A program made the translations under genes and the position numbers. From Opisthocomus hoazin (taxonomy: Eukaryota; Chordata; Aves; Opisthocomiformes; Opisthocomidae), in contig NC_134428.1 in assembly GCF_030867145.1 (NCBI RefSeq), forward strand, positions 3,906,001 to 3,970,000: DNA of 64,000 nt, given 5' to 3'. How positions within the stretch are numbered: the first letter of the stretch is position 1; each line of letters opens with the position of its first letter. The notes under the pieces are model-generated. The model was not told where the DNA came from. It did no database searches and saw nothing but the letters and a program-made list of their open reading frames with translations. Shown here piece after piece: positions 26,832-40,534 of this stretch.

Positions 26832-29169
26832 CTGTAGCTGTCACAAGAAGATGTGCAGATGTTGCAAACCTGCCTGACAATAAGAAAAGCAAATGTTTTG
26901 CTACCGTTTTCCTTTAGAACAACCTCTTTCCCAGGCAGGCGTTTGACCTGTTCGTGGAATAACAACTGCCACTAGAAGTGGGCCGCATGGGAAGAGCATG
27001 CTGTTCTCCTGGAAGTCAGAAGACTGTCTTCCGTTCCTGCGTGTTGCTGATTTGCTTTATGACCTGCGAGTCCTCTCCCGCTATGTTTGCTTTACTTGTT
27101 TTCTCGATGGCGATCTGTTCAGCAGAGGAAATGCCTTTTACTTCTGTGCAAGATCTGGGCTCAAGTTGCTTGGGGGGGAAATTGCAGCTGGTTGAGAAGT
27201 CAGTCACTAATTTTTGCTAACCAAATTGTAGCTGAGATAAATTTGCCTGAAAAGTACTTTCCTTTATTGGAAAGGACTCTATAGCTTTACACGCAATGAA
27301 TTTAAAACCATGTAGAAACTTCAAAGTGCTTATGCCAGCTGAGCTTTTTGTATTTTAAATGTGTTTGAAGCTGCTTCAGAGCAGAAGCTTTTGCTGCTCT
27401 AGGGAAAAAAGCTTTAATTCTAGATACTGCATCAATTTACCAGCGACTGTCAGACTTTCCTTGACCTGTCTCTGTAACGTAGTTTGTAATGGAGAGATCC
27501 TTCAGTTAATTGATGGAATAACCTTGTACCTCCAGCTTGAGGCTATTGCTAAGGACAGTTTGCTTGCTTGGATGCGCTGTTTGCCGTAGCCCCTGGCTGG
27601 AGTTGGTACAGCATTTGAATTCAGGCTAGTAAGGTTTTGTTTCTACTGGTAGTGGAATTGAGACTGAAATAAAGCAGGTGAAATTACGACCTTACTGAAG
27701 TCATTAGCAAAGCTGCCATTGACTGAAGTAAGGCTAGGATCTCAGCCAAGGGTTTGGGTTGTTTAATTTATGGTAACATATTAATTGAGTTGTATTAAAA
27801 CAAGGTTTTGAAAAAGTTAATCCTTAGCTTCGTGATACAATCTCCATTCCATAAATATTGTACATAGTGTTACTAAAAGTTTACCTTTTTTGGGCAGGTT
27901 GATAGAGGTGGATTTTAATTTATTTTTATAATCTGTGTGTTTGCACTCCTAGGAAAGAACTAAAGTACGCAGATGTCATTATTTCTGTAAATGAAAAGGA
28001 CTTAATCCTAAATCTTCTAATTCTTTTATAGTATATGGCAGCAGAGCTATCTAACACTCTGTCCTGCAGGAAATATTTGGCATACTTGTAAGCTCCAGGG
28101 AGAGGAGAACTAGGATGATAACATCCATTAGCGTTGCTTTTGAATGAGAACTTGCATAAAGATTTTCTCGAGGAAAAAAAAAAATCACTATTAGATTTAA
28201 AGGCTTTTTAGCAAAAGGAATGTATTGCAAGCTTTCGACCTTCCTGTGCTGTATGAAGCTTTACTGGTGCGTATGCCAGAAAATCCTGTTGATTACTGGA
28301 CTCTTCCAATGTGTGCTGCCCTTTTAGAAAGTCGACATCTGGACTGTATTTATTCTACTATTTTCTCGTCACTGGATGAGTCAGAGTAGATTTTCCTCCT
28401 TTAAATTTTGATAAACTTTGTTTCTATGATTTGGCAGAAAAGATTTTGTGCAATTTTAAAGGCACGACTAATAATGCGTTCCCAAGCTCTGATGACAGTT
28501 AGAACAAACGGTATTGTTTTAAAACGTAAATGGATATTTTGCTGTACTACTCTTCTTGCTTCTCTTATCTGCTAGAATAGTTTTAGCATTAAGCATATTT
28601 TAATATACATCTAGAAACAGGCAAGACTGCTTTTATTATATTATTATATTGCTTGAAGTCATGAATTATGTTAATGTAAACACTGTAGTAAAAGGGAGAC
28701 TGTATTGGCACCTGAGGTCTTTTATTCCTGCTTGTCAGTCATCACATTTGTCAAGCTTGTATGTGGAGACTCTGGCCTGGGTAGAAATGGGATTGTTCAT
28801 TAAGAGTCAAAGTGTGTTCTTCCACTTGTAGCGGTCCCAAAGTACACCCAGTTTGTGTTGCACATCGATGGTATCTTGGCAAAAAGGAAACCGAGTTATC
28901 CATTAGCTAATTCTCAGAGTAATCTTCTTTGTAACCAGCTCTTCAAGTAATACCTTCCAAGTTTTCCCATGCAATGAGTAAAGCTAGCATAGTCAACAAG
29001 TTTCAAGGAACTACTCTCTCAATCACTGGAAAGTTTTGACTAATTGAGCACAGTGATTTTTAATCTCTGGTATTCTGTATTATTTTTCAGTGATGTTTGT
29101 CTTATGAGGAACAATGGAACAAAATGGTTTTGGACAGGTTGATGTAGTTGCTTCTGAGAATTCAGGAGC

Positions 29170-29208
29170 GTGCGGCGCCCGTGCGGTCCGAGAGAGCGGG
29201 TCTGTTTT
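29170..29208 (+). mobile_element. Isolated 39-bp LTR fragment
   Basis: Matches 26604-26642, inside the solo LTR, at 38 of 39 positions (GTGCGGCGCC-M-GTGCGGTCCGAG and onward to TCTGTTTT). The flanks are unrelated AT-rich sequence, with CATCAATAAAATCAGG just downstream. It is either a remnant of a second, related LTR or a small templated insertion. Confidence 0.7.
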
Positions 29209-29655
29209 ATTGATGTATGCCATCAATAAAATCAGGTGCCTTGATTAACCCTCTAGTATTGCAGGTCACAACTTGGTAACTGAGGCTGTGACAAATATCC
29301 CATAGCTTCTCTGCAGAATCAACTTTTTTTTTTAGTGTTTTCAGTTAAAAGTTTTCTCCTGCAAAACCTAGGGACTGATAGTGTTCTGTCAGGTCAAACA
29401 GATAAACTGTTTCACCTGAAGTTTGTACCTAGCTCTTGTAGGCTACTTTTCCATGATGGGTTTGCTAAGCTGCTGTGAGTGCACTTCCTCAGTCTCCATT
29501 GCTGCTTGCTCATGGGTGGAGGAGTGCACATATGGCCACCTCATAGCGAGAGGTCACCTCTGCTAGCGCAGCTGTCCCGTGGGCTTTCCGTCATTTGAGA
29601 GGGTTGGAAGGTAAGAAGAAATGAGATTGTTTTAGAGTCCATTCTCTTTGAACAT

Positions 29656-29692
29656 CTGGGGTGATATCCTTTCTGGGGTGATATCCTTTCTG
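29656..29692 (+). repeat. Two-copy short tandem duplication
   Basis: CTGGGGTGATATCCTTT is present twice in direct tandem. It looks like a recent replication-slippage duplication in the intron. Confidence 0.75.
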
Positions 29693-31057
29693 TATATGAA
29701 GAGTTAAAATTTCAAGTGCTATATTGTCTCATTTTTGCAGAGATTAAGTGTAATGTGAGGATAGGGATGCTTCTAAGCTGCCTATCTGATCAAGAAGTGC
29801 AGGTCTGAAGGTACTAAATACCCAAGTGAATGCAGACTAGCTGCAAAACTGAAGTATGCAGCATGGTGGAGGAAGGTGAAGACTGTAAGAATGTGCTTAA
29901 ACTCCCCCTGCTAAATTAACATTGCTGTTCTGAGTATCTTAGCTGAGAAATATGCAAGCATGCAAAATGTACACTTGTCATTCTTAAAGTAGTTGGTTTC
30001 CAACCTTTAATTTCTGAAGGACTGTTGAATGACGGAACTACTTTGACTTTTTCCACACAAATCCCTCTAATGAAATGCGTTTCTGCTTCACACCCGTCAG
30101 AGTTGCTAGTGGCAGTCACTGTCTCGCTTGAAATAGGATCTTTCTCCAGTAATCTACTGCCAGTTAATCAGGGCTAAGTGAGACCTGGTAATCCCATTGA
30201 TGTGCCTGGACTTATCTGAAGACAAGACCTAATTTTTATTTTTTTAAAAAGAGCTGTAGTAACATCATTTGTAATTATAGTGATATGAACTTGTTAACGC
30301 TTCCTGCCTACAATATCATGTATGTAAACACTACAATAAATTCTGTCTAAACACGTTCTGCTTTAACTCTACCTCTGTCTTAAGAAGTAAATGTGCATTT
30401 GCTGTCTTTATTTATCTCTGTACTGTACCACTCTGCACTAATAAATTCATTTCTTAATGAATTCATGTAGCCGTATGGCCAGAAATATATTTTTTAACTA
30501 GCTAAGAGTCTGTGATAAGCAGTGCAAAGAATCTGTTTCTTTAAAATATGTTTTACTGTACTTTGAAACTGGCTTCTAAAGATACTGAATGTTTCCATCA
30601 ACTTGGTAATACTCATAACCAGCTCCTGGTATATACAATATATTAAAATGATGCTAAATATAAAAGTGTGTGTGCATAATGATTTTAAGAAAACTAATAT
30701 ATATGTCTCTGCACTCTGAATAAATCTGTCTCTGTACTTGTGATCAAGGCAGAGGACAGGGCTGTTTCTTGTTACTTAAGGTAACACAGGAATTCAGGCA
30801 CATAGCAAAAAGCTTTTAATCACACTAATGTGATGCATTGTATCAACATCTTAATGCTAAGATGATCTTTAGGATGAAGAAAGTATTTTAAACAAACACC
30901 ATGTAGTTCCCTGCAACATCAGTGCTTTTTGTTCTAGACAGTGAAGGTCTGTTGTGTAGTCAAAGCCGTAAATGGAATGAAATGAGGTTGCTTTAAACAA
31001 AGGTTTCATAAGTTGTTGAAAATCAGTTTTGAGGAAAATGTCTGAAATGTTTTGCAG

Positions 31058-31160
31058 AGGTGAATCTGGTGCTGGGAAGACTGAAAACACGAAGAAGGTT
31101 ATTCAATACCTTGCTCATATTGCTTCCTCTCATAAAGGAAGAAAGGACCATAATATTCCC
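31058..31160 (+). CDS. MYH10: MYH10 P-loop exon
   Basis: A 103-nt exon between TTTTGCAG and GTAAGTTG. It encodes the ATP-binding P-loop [13 protein letters not shown] followed by [20 protein letters not shown] up to loop 1, ending at a codon boundary after NIP. The Walker A Lys and Thr are intact. This is the point where MYH10 normally continues into the rest of the motor, or an alternative loop-1 exon. Here the next recognisable exon is 6.5 kb away and belongs to the rod. Because both that exon and this one begin or end in phase 0, direct splicing would stay in frame. Confidence 0.93.
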
Positions 31161-32732
31161 GTAAGTTGGGATATTTTATCATTTGTTTATTGTTCTTTTT
31201 GAAAACCACCATCTTTGCATTTAAAAAAAAAATAACTTTTTTATTAAAGATAAGCTGTAATGTAATCCACATAATTTTCTCAACCGTTATTTTCTCTTTA
31301 GTAGGGGCTGAAATGAGCAGTTACGTTAAAATTTCCAGTTGATGTTAGCTGTTTAACTTCTCTTCTGAAATTAAAGGCTTTATGCAACCATTGTAACTAG
31401 GAATGGTATCAAAGCTTTCTGATGCAGTGTATGCCAGTTTTCCAAAAATTTAATTAACTTGGGCAAGTCTTAGTGAATTTAGTTCCCTCAGATGCAGTTT
31501 TCAGTACTATATTCATGAACAAGCTTTCTGTTCTTTCAAAAATTATCTTGTAGATAAGAAAAATCATCAAGCTTCAAAACTGCTGTAGACTTGATATGTC
31601 TACAAGCGAGCAGCTAATAAATATCTCTAGTTTTAGTACATTACAGACAAAATCATATGCACTTATGTCAGAGTCTTGGGTTTTTTGGTAACTTGTCACT
31701 AACTGATTTATGTAAAACTTTCTTCAGATTTACTGCTAGACTTCAAAATTCACAATGAGTTTTTATCAATATTTTGCTTTACAAGATATGAATGGGTTTG
31801 AATATCTGTTGCTATGAGCACTTGGATCTCTTTGCAGTGGAATATTAATTCAACTTGCTAGAAGCAAGTGGCTTGCTATATTCGATACTGGCGTATGTGG
31901 TTGGAAGTTTTCAAACTATATCAGACTCAGAAGCATCAGCTTCTGTAATTTCTAGTGTATAACACTTAATATTAAGATATTCTGGAATGTGTCAAGACTC
32001 AAACTCCTAGAAAACCAGGAGAGGACTTTTGACCAGTCTGTGAAGAAAAAAAAGCAAGAATTTGAAGTTGGAGAGAGGGAAAGATTGCTCTGCAGATAGA
32101 TTTGGAGGCCTTAGGAGGATGCTGTGACTGGAGTGTCGGCAGCATTAGCATTGTCATATGCTAGGGGAATACATGGCTCTGCAGAATGCTATTTAGAAAG
32201 CCTTCAGAATTTGTTTTCTGTGTGGGTTTTGGTTTATAAATATTCTTGGATTTATGGCTGTGCAGCCTTGAACAAAACTAGTGTTTTTAAAATTTCTACA
32301 GGAGTATAATTGCCTACAACTTTTTTTGGGGGAAGGGAATTATGCAGAGAATGGAACTGCACAGAGTTTGTATACCAAGTACTTCTAAACACACTATTGA
32401 CAGCTTGGAATGCACCAGGTTGAAGAGACTTCTGTGAGCCTCTTGTCGAGCCTCCTTTCAAAATATGCTTCCCTTTAAAGCTGAGTTTTGAAAACCTTGT
32501 GTGATGAAGATTATACAACCTTTCTGCAAAACATTTCCTGTGCTTAACCACTTAAACAGTCAAAAATAGGGGTTTAAAAAGTACTCCTTGTTTGTTTGGC
32601 TGTGTTTCCATAAGCACTTTGTGCCAGTACCTGTGCTAAAAGTAGTCCCCTTTTTGAGTTTTGTCATCGTAACAATTCCTGTGGCCACTCACTGGGCTTG
32701 GAGACTGCAGGCTCAAACTACTGTTCTGAAAG

Positions 32733-32950
32733 TCATAGAATCATAGAATGGTTTGGGTTGGAAAGGACCTTAAAGATCATCTGGTTCCAACCCCCCTGCC
32801 ATCAGCAGGGACATCTTCCACCAGACCAGGTTGCTCACAGCTCCATCCAACCTGGCCTTGAACCCTGCCAGGGAGGGGGCAGCCACAGCTTTTCTGGGCA
32901 ACCTGGACCAGTGTTTCATCACCCTCATGGGGAAGAAATGAAGTCCATCT
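32733..32950 (-). mobile_element. CR1 3' end, antisense
   Basis: Begins on the plus strand with TCATAGAATCATAGAATGG and continues through the complement of the CR1 3' region (GGTTGGAAAGGACCTTAAAGATCATC, then CAACCTGGCCTTGAACCCTGCCAGG). 5'-truncated, about 220 bp. Confidence 0.93.
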
Positions 32951-33846
32951 GGCTTTAGATGAAACAAGTTTCCTCTGTTTGTTGCGTGGCTGCATAACTG
33001 ATATGAAGTGAAGGCACAGAAAAAAGCTGGGGTGGAAGATGTTGGTGAAGGGAAGGATGAGTTGCTCAGTCTAATGCAGTGCTGGCTAATTCTGTTTAAG
33101 TTGCTGGTTGAACTGGAATCTTATTCTCTACTTAGCAGCGTGATCAAATGGGACAGGAGTTTAAGATGGTGGGTGTAATCAGCTGCTTCGTGAGCCATCG
33201 AAGACTGTCACGATGAAGACTGGAAAAGTTTTTATTCTTTGTAAAACATAGTTCAGACACAGTAAAAAGAATAGGGTAGTGTCCTGAATAGAAGTTTGAT
33301 ACTTTGATTGTGCGCTTCATTCAATGCACTGCTATAGTAAGCACTGAATTAAGTATATGTTTATGAAAAATGCAAAATGTTCACGTAACCTAAACCGTTT
33401 TGAAAATACAAATGAGTCTCGCTTCTGTAACAATTAATTTTTATTTATATACTGCAGATGAAGAATGTCTAATCTACACACCTAACACTCAAAAGTTAGG
33501 AAGTGTCAGAATTGGTTATATTTAAGCAGCCCTAACTTGTTCCTGTTCACATATACATTAGAAAACTGTAGAGGGCTGGTGGTGATCCGTAGTATCCATC
33601 TGTACAGCCTTTGCACTGACCTGTGCACAAAGATGATGCTAAACAGGCTTGTTAAATAGACAGCAAGTCATGGATTTACTTTTATCCATCCTGTAACGAA
33701 TAATTATCAGTGCTATGCATATTACTGAGACTTCTGAAAGTTGCATGGATTTTTTTTTATGAACAATTTTTATGCTGATGAATGAATAATTATCTTCCCG
33801 ACACCATTCTGAAGTGTAGGGTTAACTTTGTCTCTTTTGCTTGACA

Positions 33847-34023
33847 GGTAAACCTTTACAGGGTGCTGTAGAAGTATTACAAACAAACGCAGACCCCAGT
33901 TTGACACCTCAGGCCATGGCCAGAGTAACAGTAATGGTCTGCCATGCCACAAATGCTCACCATGTACGTTCTCCAGCGGCACTGGCTGTGAAATGTTTGG
34001 CTTACGCAAGGAGCATCACATAG
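33847..34023 (+). other. Unassigned open segment after an acceptor-like site
   Basis: TTTTGCTTGACAG precedes an open frame reading GKPLQGAVEVLQTNADPSLT and continuing with a plausible protein-like composition to a stop at 34021-34023. No donor is evident at its end. I do not recognise it, and it is not part of the myosin motor. It may be an inserted fragment of another gene or chance. Confidence 0.2.
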
Positions 34024-35764
34024 GAGCTCTACTCATCCCTTCAACAGCCTTCTTGTGTCTGGCATTCAGCTGTTTGTCTGTGACACTTTTCTTTCCCAGC
34101 CGCCCTGTTTCATCACAGCTGGTGGCTGTGTGCCTGCAGAGGAGTCCTGCGTAGCCCTTGGCACGTCATCCCCAGGCACAGGGGTCCTGTGGGGAACGGA
34201 GCCAGTAACACAGTGTAACCACGGAGGGTGGAATTACAGCGCCGAACAGCCTGAATACTAACGTTTCCTAGTTTTTGAGTGTTTGAATCTGTAGCCACAC
34301 TGTCTCATTTCTGTTTAATCACAAAGAATGTTAAAGGTATTGTCTTGGGCACAGTGCTAGGAAGCGTGGGTGGGTGGTGGTGTTACGTAAAAAGGTAGAA
34401 GAGAAGCTTTAGTGCTTGTGGGACTTGGCAGAGCTAGGTGAGACTAGGGTAGTCCCTTCAATTAGGAATTGAGTCTGGGCTTTCTAGAGCCAGGTGATGG
34501 AGAGCAGGGAGAAGCGCACGGCAGTGAGTTATGAACAGGCTCATCTATAGATTGAAGGTGGAATGAAAGTGAGCCTGAATCCTTGTCTGCAGTGTGCTTG
34601 GTTGAGCATCAGAACTAACACGTGTACAGTTCTAGTTGGTGCGTAGCAAGGGAGAAAAGATGGAAGATATCTGTTGTAAATAACTGGAAGCTTTAGCTTC
34701 ACATCCAACACATCTGCGCTCTAATGAATTTGGGGGGAGTGGGGTGGTAGTGTTAAGAACTTTACCAGTAAATCTGCATATTTTATCTGCACCAGGCATA
34801 TTGTGGTTTATTCGGTTGTTAACCAGGTCATACATGGACCAGCTTTCTAAAGGCAACCATTGTGCTTTAGCCTGGGCATCTCAGACCAAAGGTGACCCAC
34901 ACTGGTGTCTGTTGGTCTGGTCAGCTATCCCATGCTCCTAGGCCAGCATAGGAGCCTCTCTTGCCTTTGCTCTCAATTATTCCTCTGTAGACTCAGGTGG
35001 TGTGGAGAAAAGGTTATTTAGAATGAAAGGGTGAGGAAGAGAACAAGGACAGGTAACTGGTGAGTGGAGGGGGAGGCTCATGTGTCCAGAGAGGGTTTTT
35101 GACAGATTAAGCAAGGAGGGTAGGGAGTAAACAGAGTCTTCTAAACTACTTGGCTTTGTGGCTCATCACTCCTGTGTGCACTAAGTGGCATGGGAAAGAG
35201 AGAAAAGAATGAAATCGTGTTAATGCATGTGTTAGAGCTGCTTTAATATGGTTAAGTAATGAGTCCTAATTCTGACTCTTGGGCTCTGCTTTAGTTTAGA
35301 AACTTTGTGTTTTTGAATGGGGAGGGAAGTCAGTGCAAAATGTAGAAATAACTAAAAAAAAGTTTGCATACACAGCTTTCCAAAAGAAGGAAAAGTGCTG
35401 GTTGTCGCTCACTGCCTGGGGCTGCCATGAACTTGCAGGTTCTCCAGGCTGCGTGAGGTTAAGGGGGTACTCTAAGATGGACTGTGGCCATACCTGGACC
35501 CTATTCATGGTCAGATACCTGAAATGGGCAGGTGTGTTCCATCGTGGTAGTGTGCGAAGTAAAGTTCTATAAATAACTGCATCCATCTACCACCGCTGTA
35601 TCCAGTTCTAGGCATTCTGGTACTGTGTACCTCTGGTTCAGGTGAATGGAATTAGACTTTTGTTCACTTCCCTGCTCCTCAAAGCCTTCACATCCCAAAC
35701 CCACTCTTATTGTCACTAAAATTCAGGTTTCTAGGTGGTGCCGTTTTAAGCTTCAGAAACAGAA

Positions 35765-35820
35765 GCATAGAATCACTTAAGCTGGAAAAGACCTTTAAGG
35801 TCATCGAGTTCAACCATAAC
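35765..35820 (-). mobile_element. Very short CR1 3' remnant, antisense
   Basis: About 55 bp reading CATAGAATCACTTAAGCTGG then AAAAGACCTTTAAGGTCATCGAGTTCAACC, the extreme 3' end of a CR1 element on the minus strand. Confidence 0.8.
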
Positions 35821-37522
35821 ATAATTACTGGTACTTGCAGGTTAATGATGGCTTTCAGTGACTGCATTTGCCTTTGTAGCTGAAATACTAAATTGTTTAA
35901 TCTGTTTTATGAATTTCAGAAGAAATATAATTGGCTTTGAAGTACAGGATCATGGGTAGGCTCATTCAGACTGAAGCTCCCCTTGGTGAGGATTTCCCAG
36001 ATGAGCTTTAACTGCCCTAATTGAAACACAGAAGTTAAGTGTGTGTCTGATTATGTTCCGTTCTGTTTCTAAGTGAGGACAGAGATGGACACCCTGAGGA
36101 AGCAGTCTATCCTGTCTGAAGATAAGCAAAAGAAATGCCTCTTATGTTCCCAGGTGTACCTATCCTTCTCCAGTGATTTCGGAAGGAGCGGTAGCTTCAT
36201 ACTGAAACATCTAACCTTATTTTTAGATCCTGAGTTGTTTTCTGAGCAGGTATGATGCAGCTTTGCAAAATTCACATCACTTAGCTGAGTAAACTAAACC
36301 TTTGCTAGCTGCTTTACAGAACTCTGTCAAAACCTGTTATTCTTCACGAAAACAGTGCTAGTTGCTAGTTATTTAAATTAGTAGACATAAACGGAAGAAG
36401 TGTGCATCTGTCTTGGTGTGAAAATTTCTTGTGGTCTGAGTTTCACCACCATGTTTTCTCCCTAGGCTCTCTGGTGTGAAGCTCAAGATTGTTAAATTTG
36501 CTGACTGAGACAAGGGAATAGGGGAATTGAAAATTTCTGTGTTTCTGCAGAAACTGCAAATTTGGATTTTGGGGATTTTTTTGTTTTGCTTTATTACACT
36601 CATGTTCCATTTACCCTTTTTTCTGGCAAAAGTTAAAGGTATTCCAGTTTTTAAGACTTTTTTTCTCATGTGGACGGTAATTCTTGAAAGAAAGCTTCTG
36701 TCTCAATTGTAGGATTGCCTTTCTTAAGTAATTGAAGTACAGGGCAAAAACAAAGCCACAGGCTCTGTAAGTATTGCTTTCCTCTTGGTTCTTTCATAAC
36801 CTTTTTGATTTTTGAAAAATAGTGATGATCTTATCCATACAAAAACACCTTGCAGTGACTAAGGCTGTCGAGACAGTTACTTGGTGTTGTGGGTTTATTT
36901 TTGTTGTTGTTTGTCAAAACTGTGGAAAGCAGGGCTACCGGAGGCCTGGCCAGTCTGACTAATTGAAGTCTTGCTTGTCTTGCAAGCCCCCCTTTCTGTT
37001 TGTTGGAGGACCAAAATTCCAAATTTCTGAAGGTGAGACCAGTATGCGTGGTGGAGATTCTGCTCTTAAGTGATGGTAGTACCAAGTGATAGCTCTCAAA
37101 GCATTTCAGGCTGCTGTTGCGTTATCTATAGAGTTTGCGCCTGAAGACTTGTGGGGTTTGACCAAGTGGAAGCTGAGACACTGAGAGCTTTAAAAGGGAG
37201 ATACTTGCCATGCATTCTTTCCAATTCCATGGGTCTTCCAAACCTAAGAGCTGGAAACAGTGTTTATCATAGCTACTGTTGTTCATTGCAAACAGAGTTC
37301 CAAAAGTGTAAAACAAATGCTGTGCTAAAACCAGACCTCCTGTGTGTTCAATTCCAAGCCTCGCTTTCTTGGAAAACAAGTGTTCATGTCTCTGTACGGT
37401 TCCAGTTGATCCGTAGTATTGACAGGTCAGTCACTTGAAATGAAATCTGTATTATATCTGGTGTATGAGACCTCTGTATGGATTTTGTATATTCAGTTAT
37501 TTGTGTTGCTTAGAGACTATTG

Positions 37523-37674
37523 TTGTGGAGTCTCCTTCTCTGGAGATATTCAAGACCTGCCTAGACGTGGTCCTGTGCAGCCTGGTCTGGGTGACCCTGC
37601 TTCGGCAGGGTTGTTGGACTGGGTGACCCAAAGAGGTCCCTTCTAACCCCTACAATTCTGTGATTCTGTGATTC
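37523..37674 (+). mobile_element. CR1 3' end, sense, abutting the first rod exon
   Basis: The sense CR1 3' region (GGAGTCTCCTTCTCTGGAGATATTC ... GGTCCCTTCTAACCCCTACA), ending in ATTCTGTGATTCTGTGATTC. It stops only about 46 bp before the exon at 37721, so it sits near the polypyrimidine tract of that acceptor. Confidence 0.93.
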
Positions 37675-37720
37675 AAATTCTATTGTAGAAGTTATTCTTT
37701 CTCCCCTTTCTCATGGCTAG

Positions 37721-37844
37721 GAAAAGAAGCTGATGGAGGATCCAATTGCTGAATGTACTTCTCAGCTGGCTGAAGAAGAAGAAAAGGCCAAAAACTTGGC
37801 CAAACTCAAGAACAAACAGGAAATGATGATCACTGATTTGGAAG
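37721..37844 (+). CDS. MYH10: MYH10 rod exon: EKKLMED...ITDLE
   Basis: The 124-nt exon starts in phase 0 after TCATGGCTAG and ends in phase 1 before GTTTGT (GT present, weak donor). It encodes the proximal rod segment [20 protein letters not shown] through [13 protein letters not shown] Pro replaces the conserved Arg in MEDRIAE; a proline inside a myosin heptad repeat would locally kink the coiled coil. Confidence 0.93.
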
Positions 37845-40289
<2,445 letters not shown>

Positions 40290-40389
40290 TAGGATCATGT
40301 GTCTGTATAAGCAGGCACCATTAAAATTCACCTTGAATTTACAAAAGACTAAAATGTTGATTTTTGATAACTATTGATGCTTCCTCTAG

Positions 40390-40534
40390 GACAAAGCGAG
40401 AGCAGGAGGTGGCTGAACTGAAGAAAGCAATTGAAGAGGAAACCAAAAACCATGAAGCACAGATCCAGGAAATCAGGCAGAGGCATGCTACTGCCCTGGA
40501 AGAGCTCTCTGAACAACTGGAACAGGCCAAAAGG
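40390..40534 (+). CDS. MYH10: MYH10 rod exon: [12 protein letters not shown]...EQAKR
   Basis: 145 nt, acceptor TTCCTCTAG, donor GTGAGC. Encodes [20 protein letters not shown] then [20 protein letters not shown] through EQLEQAKR, close to the family sequence. The acceptor phase (one nt completing Arg) agrees with the fused exon upstream. Confidence 0.94.

Larger units (their letters stand above)
18930..31057 (+). other. MYH10: 12-kb intron between the 28-nt and P-loop exons
   Basis: The intron contains a solo LTR at 26425-26831, a 39-bp stray copy of part of that LTR at 29170-29208, and a diverged repeat pair at 20535-20720 and 22746-22935. I recognise no exon in it. Several 60-150-codon open frames occur on both strands (for example minus 24162-24617), but they lack splice context or family resemblance. 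Confidence 0.7.
31161..37720 (+). other. MYH10: 6.5-kb interval where motor, neck and proximal rod exons are missing
   Basis: In MYH10 this interval should hold about 20 exons (switch I and II, actin-binding loops, converter, IQ motif, start of the rod). I searched by eye for their signature peptides and saw none. It contains three CR1 pieces, at 32733-32950, 35765-35820 and 37523-37674, and an unassigned open frame at 33847-34023. The loss reads as one or more deletions rather than exon-by-exon decay. Confidence 0.7.
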
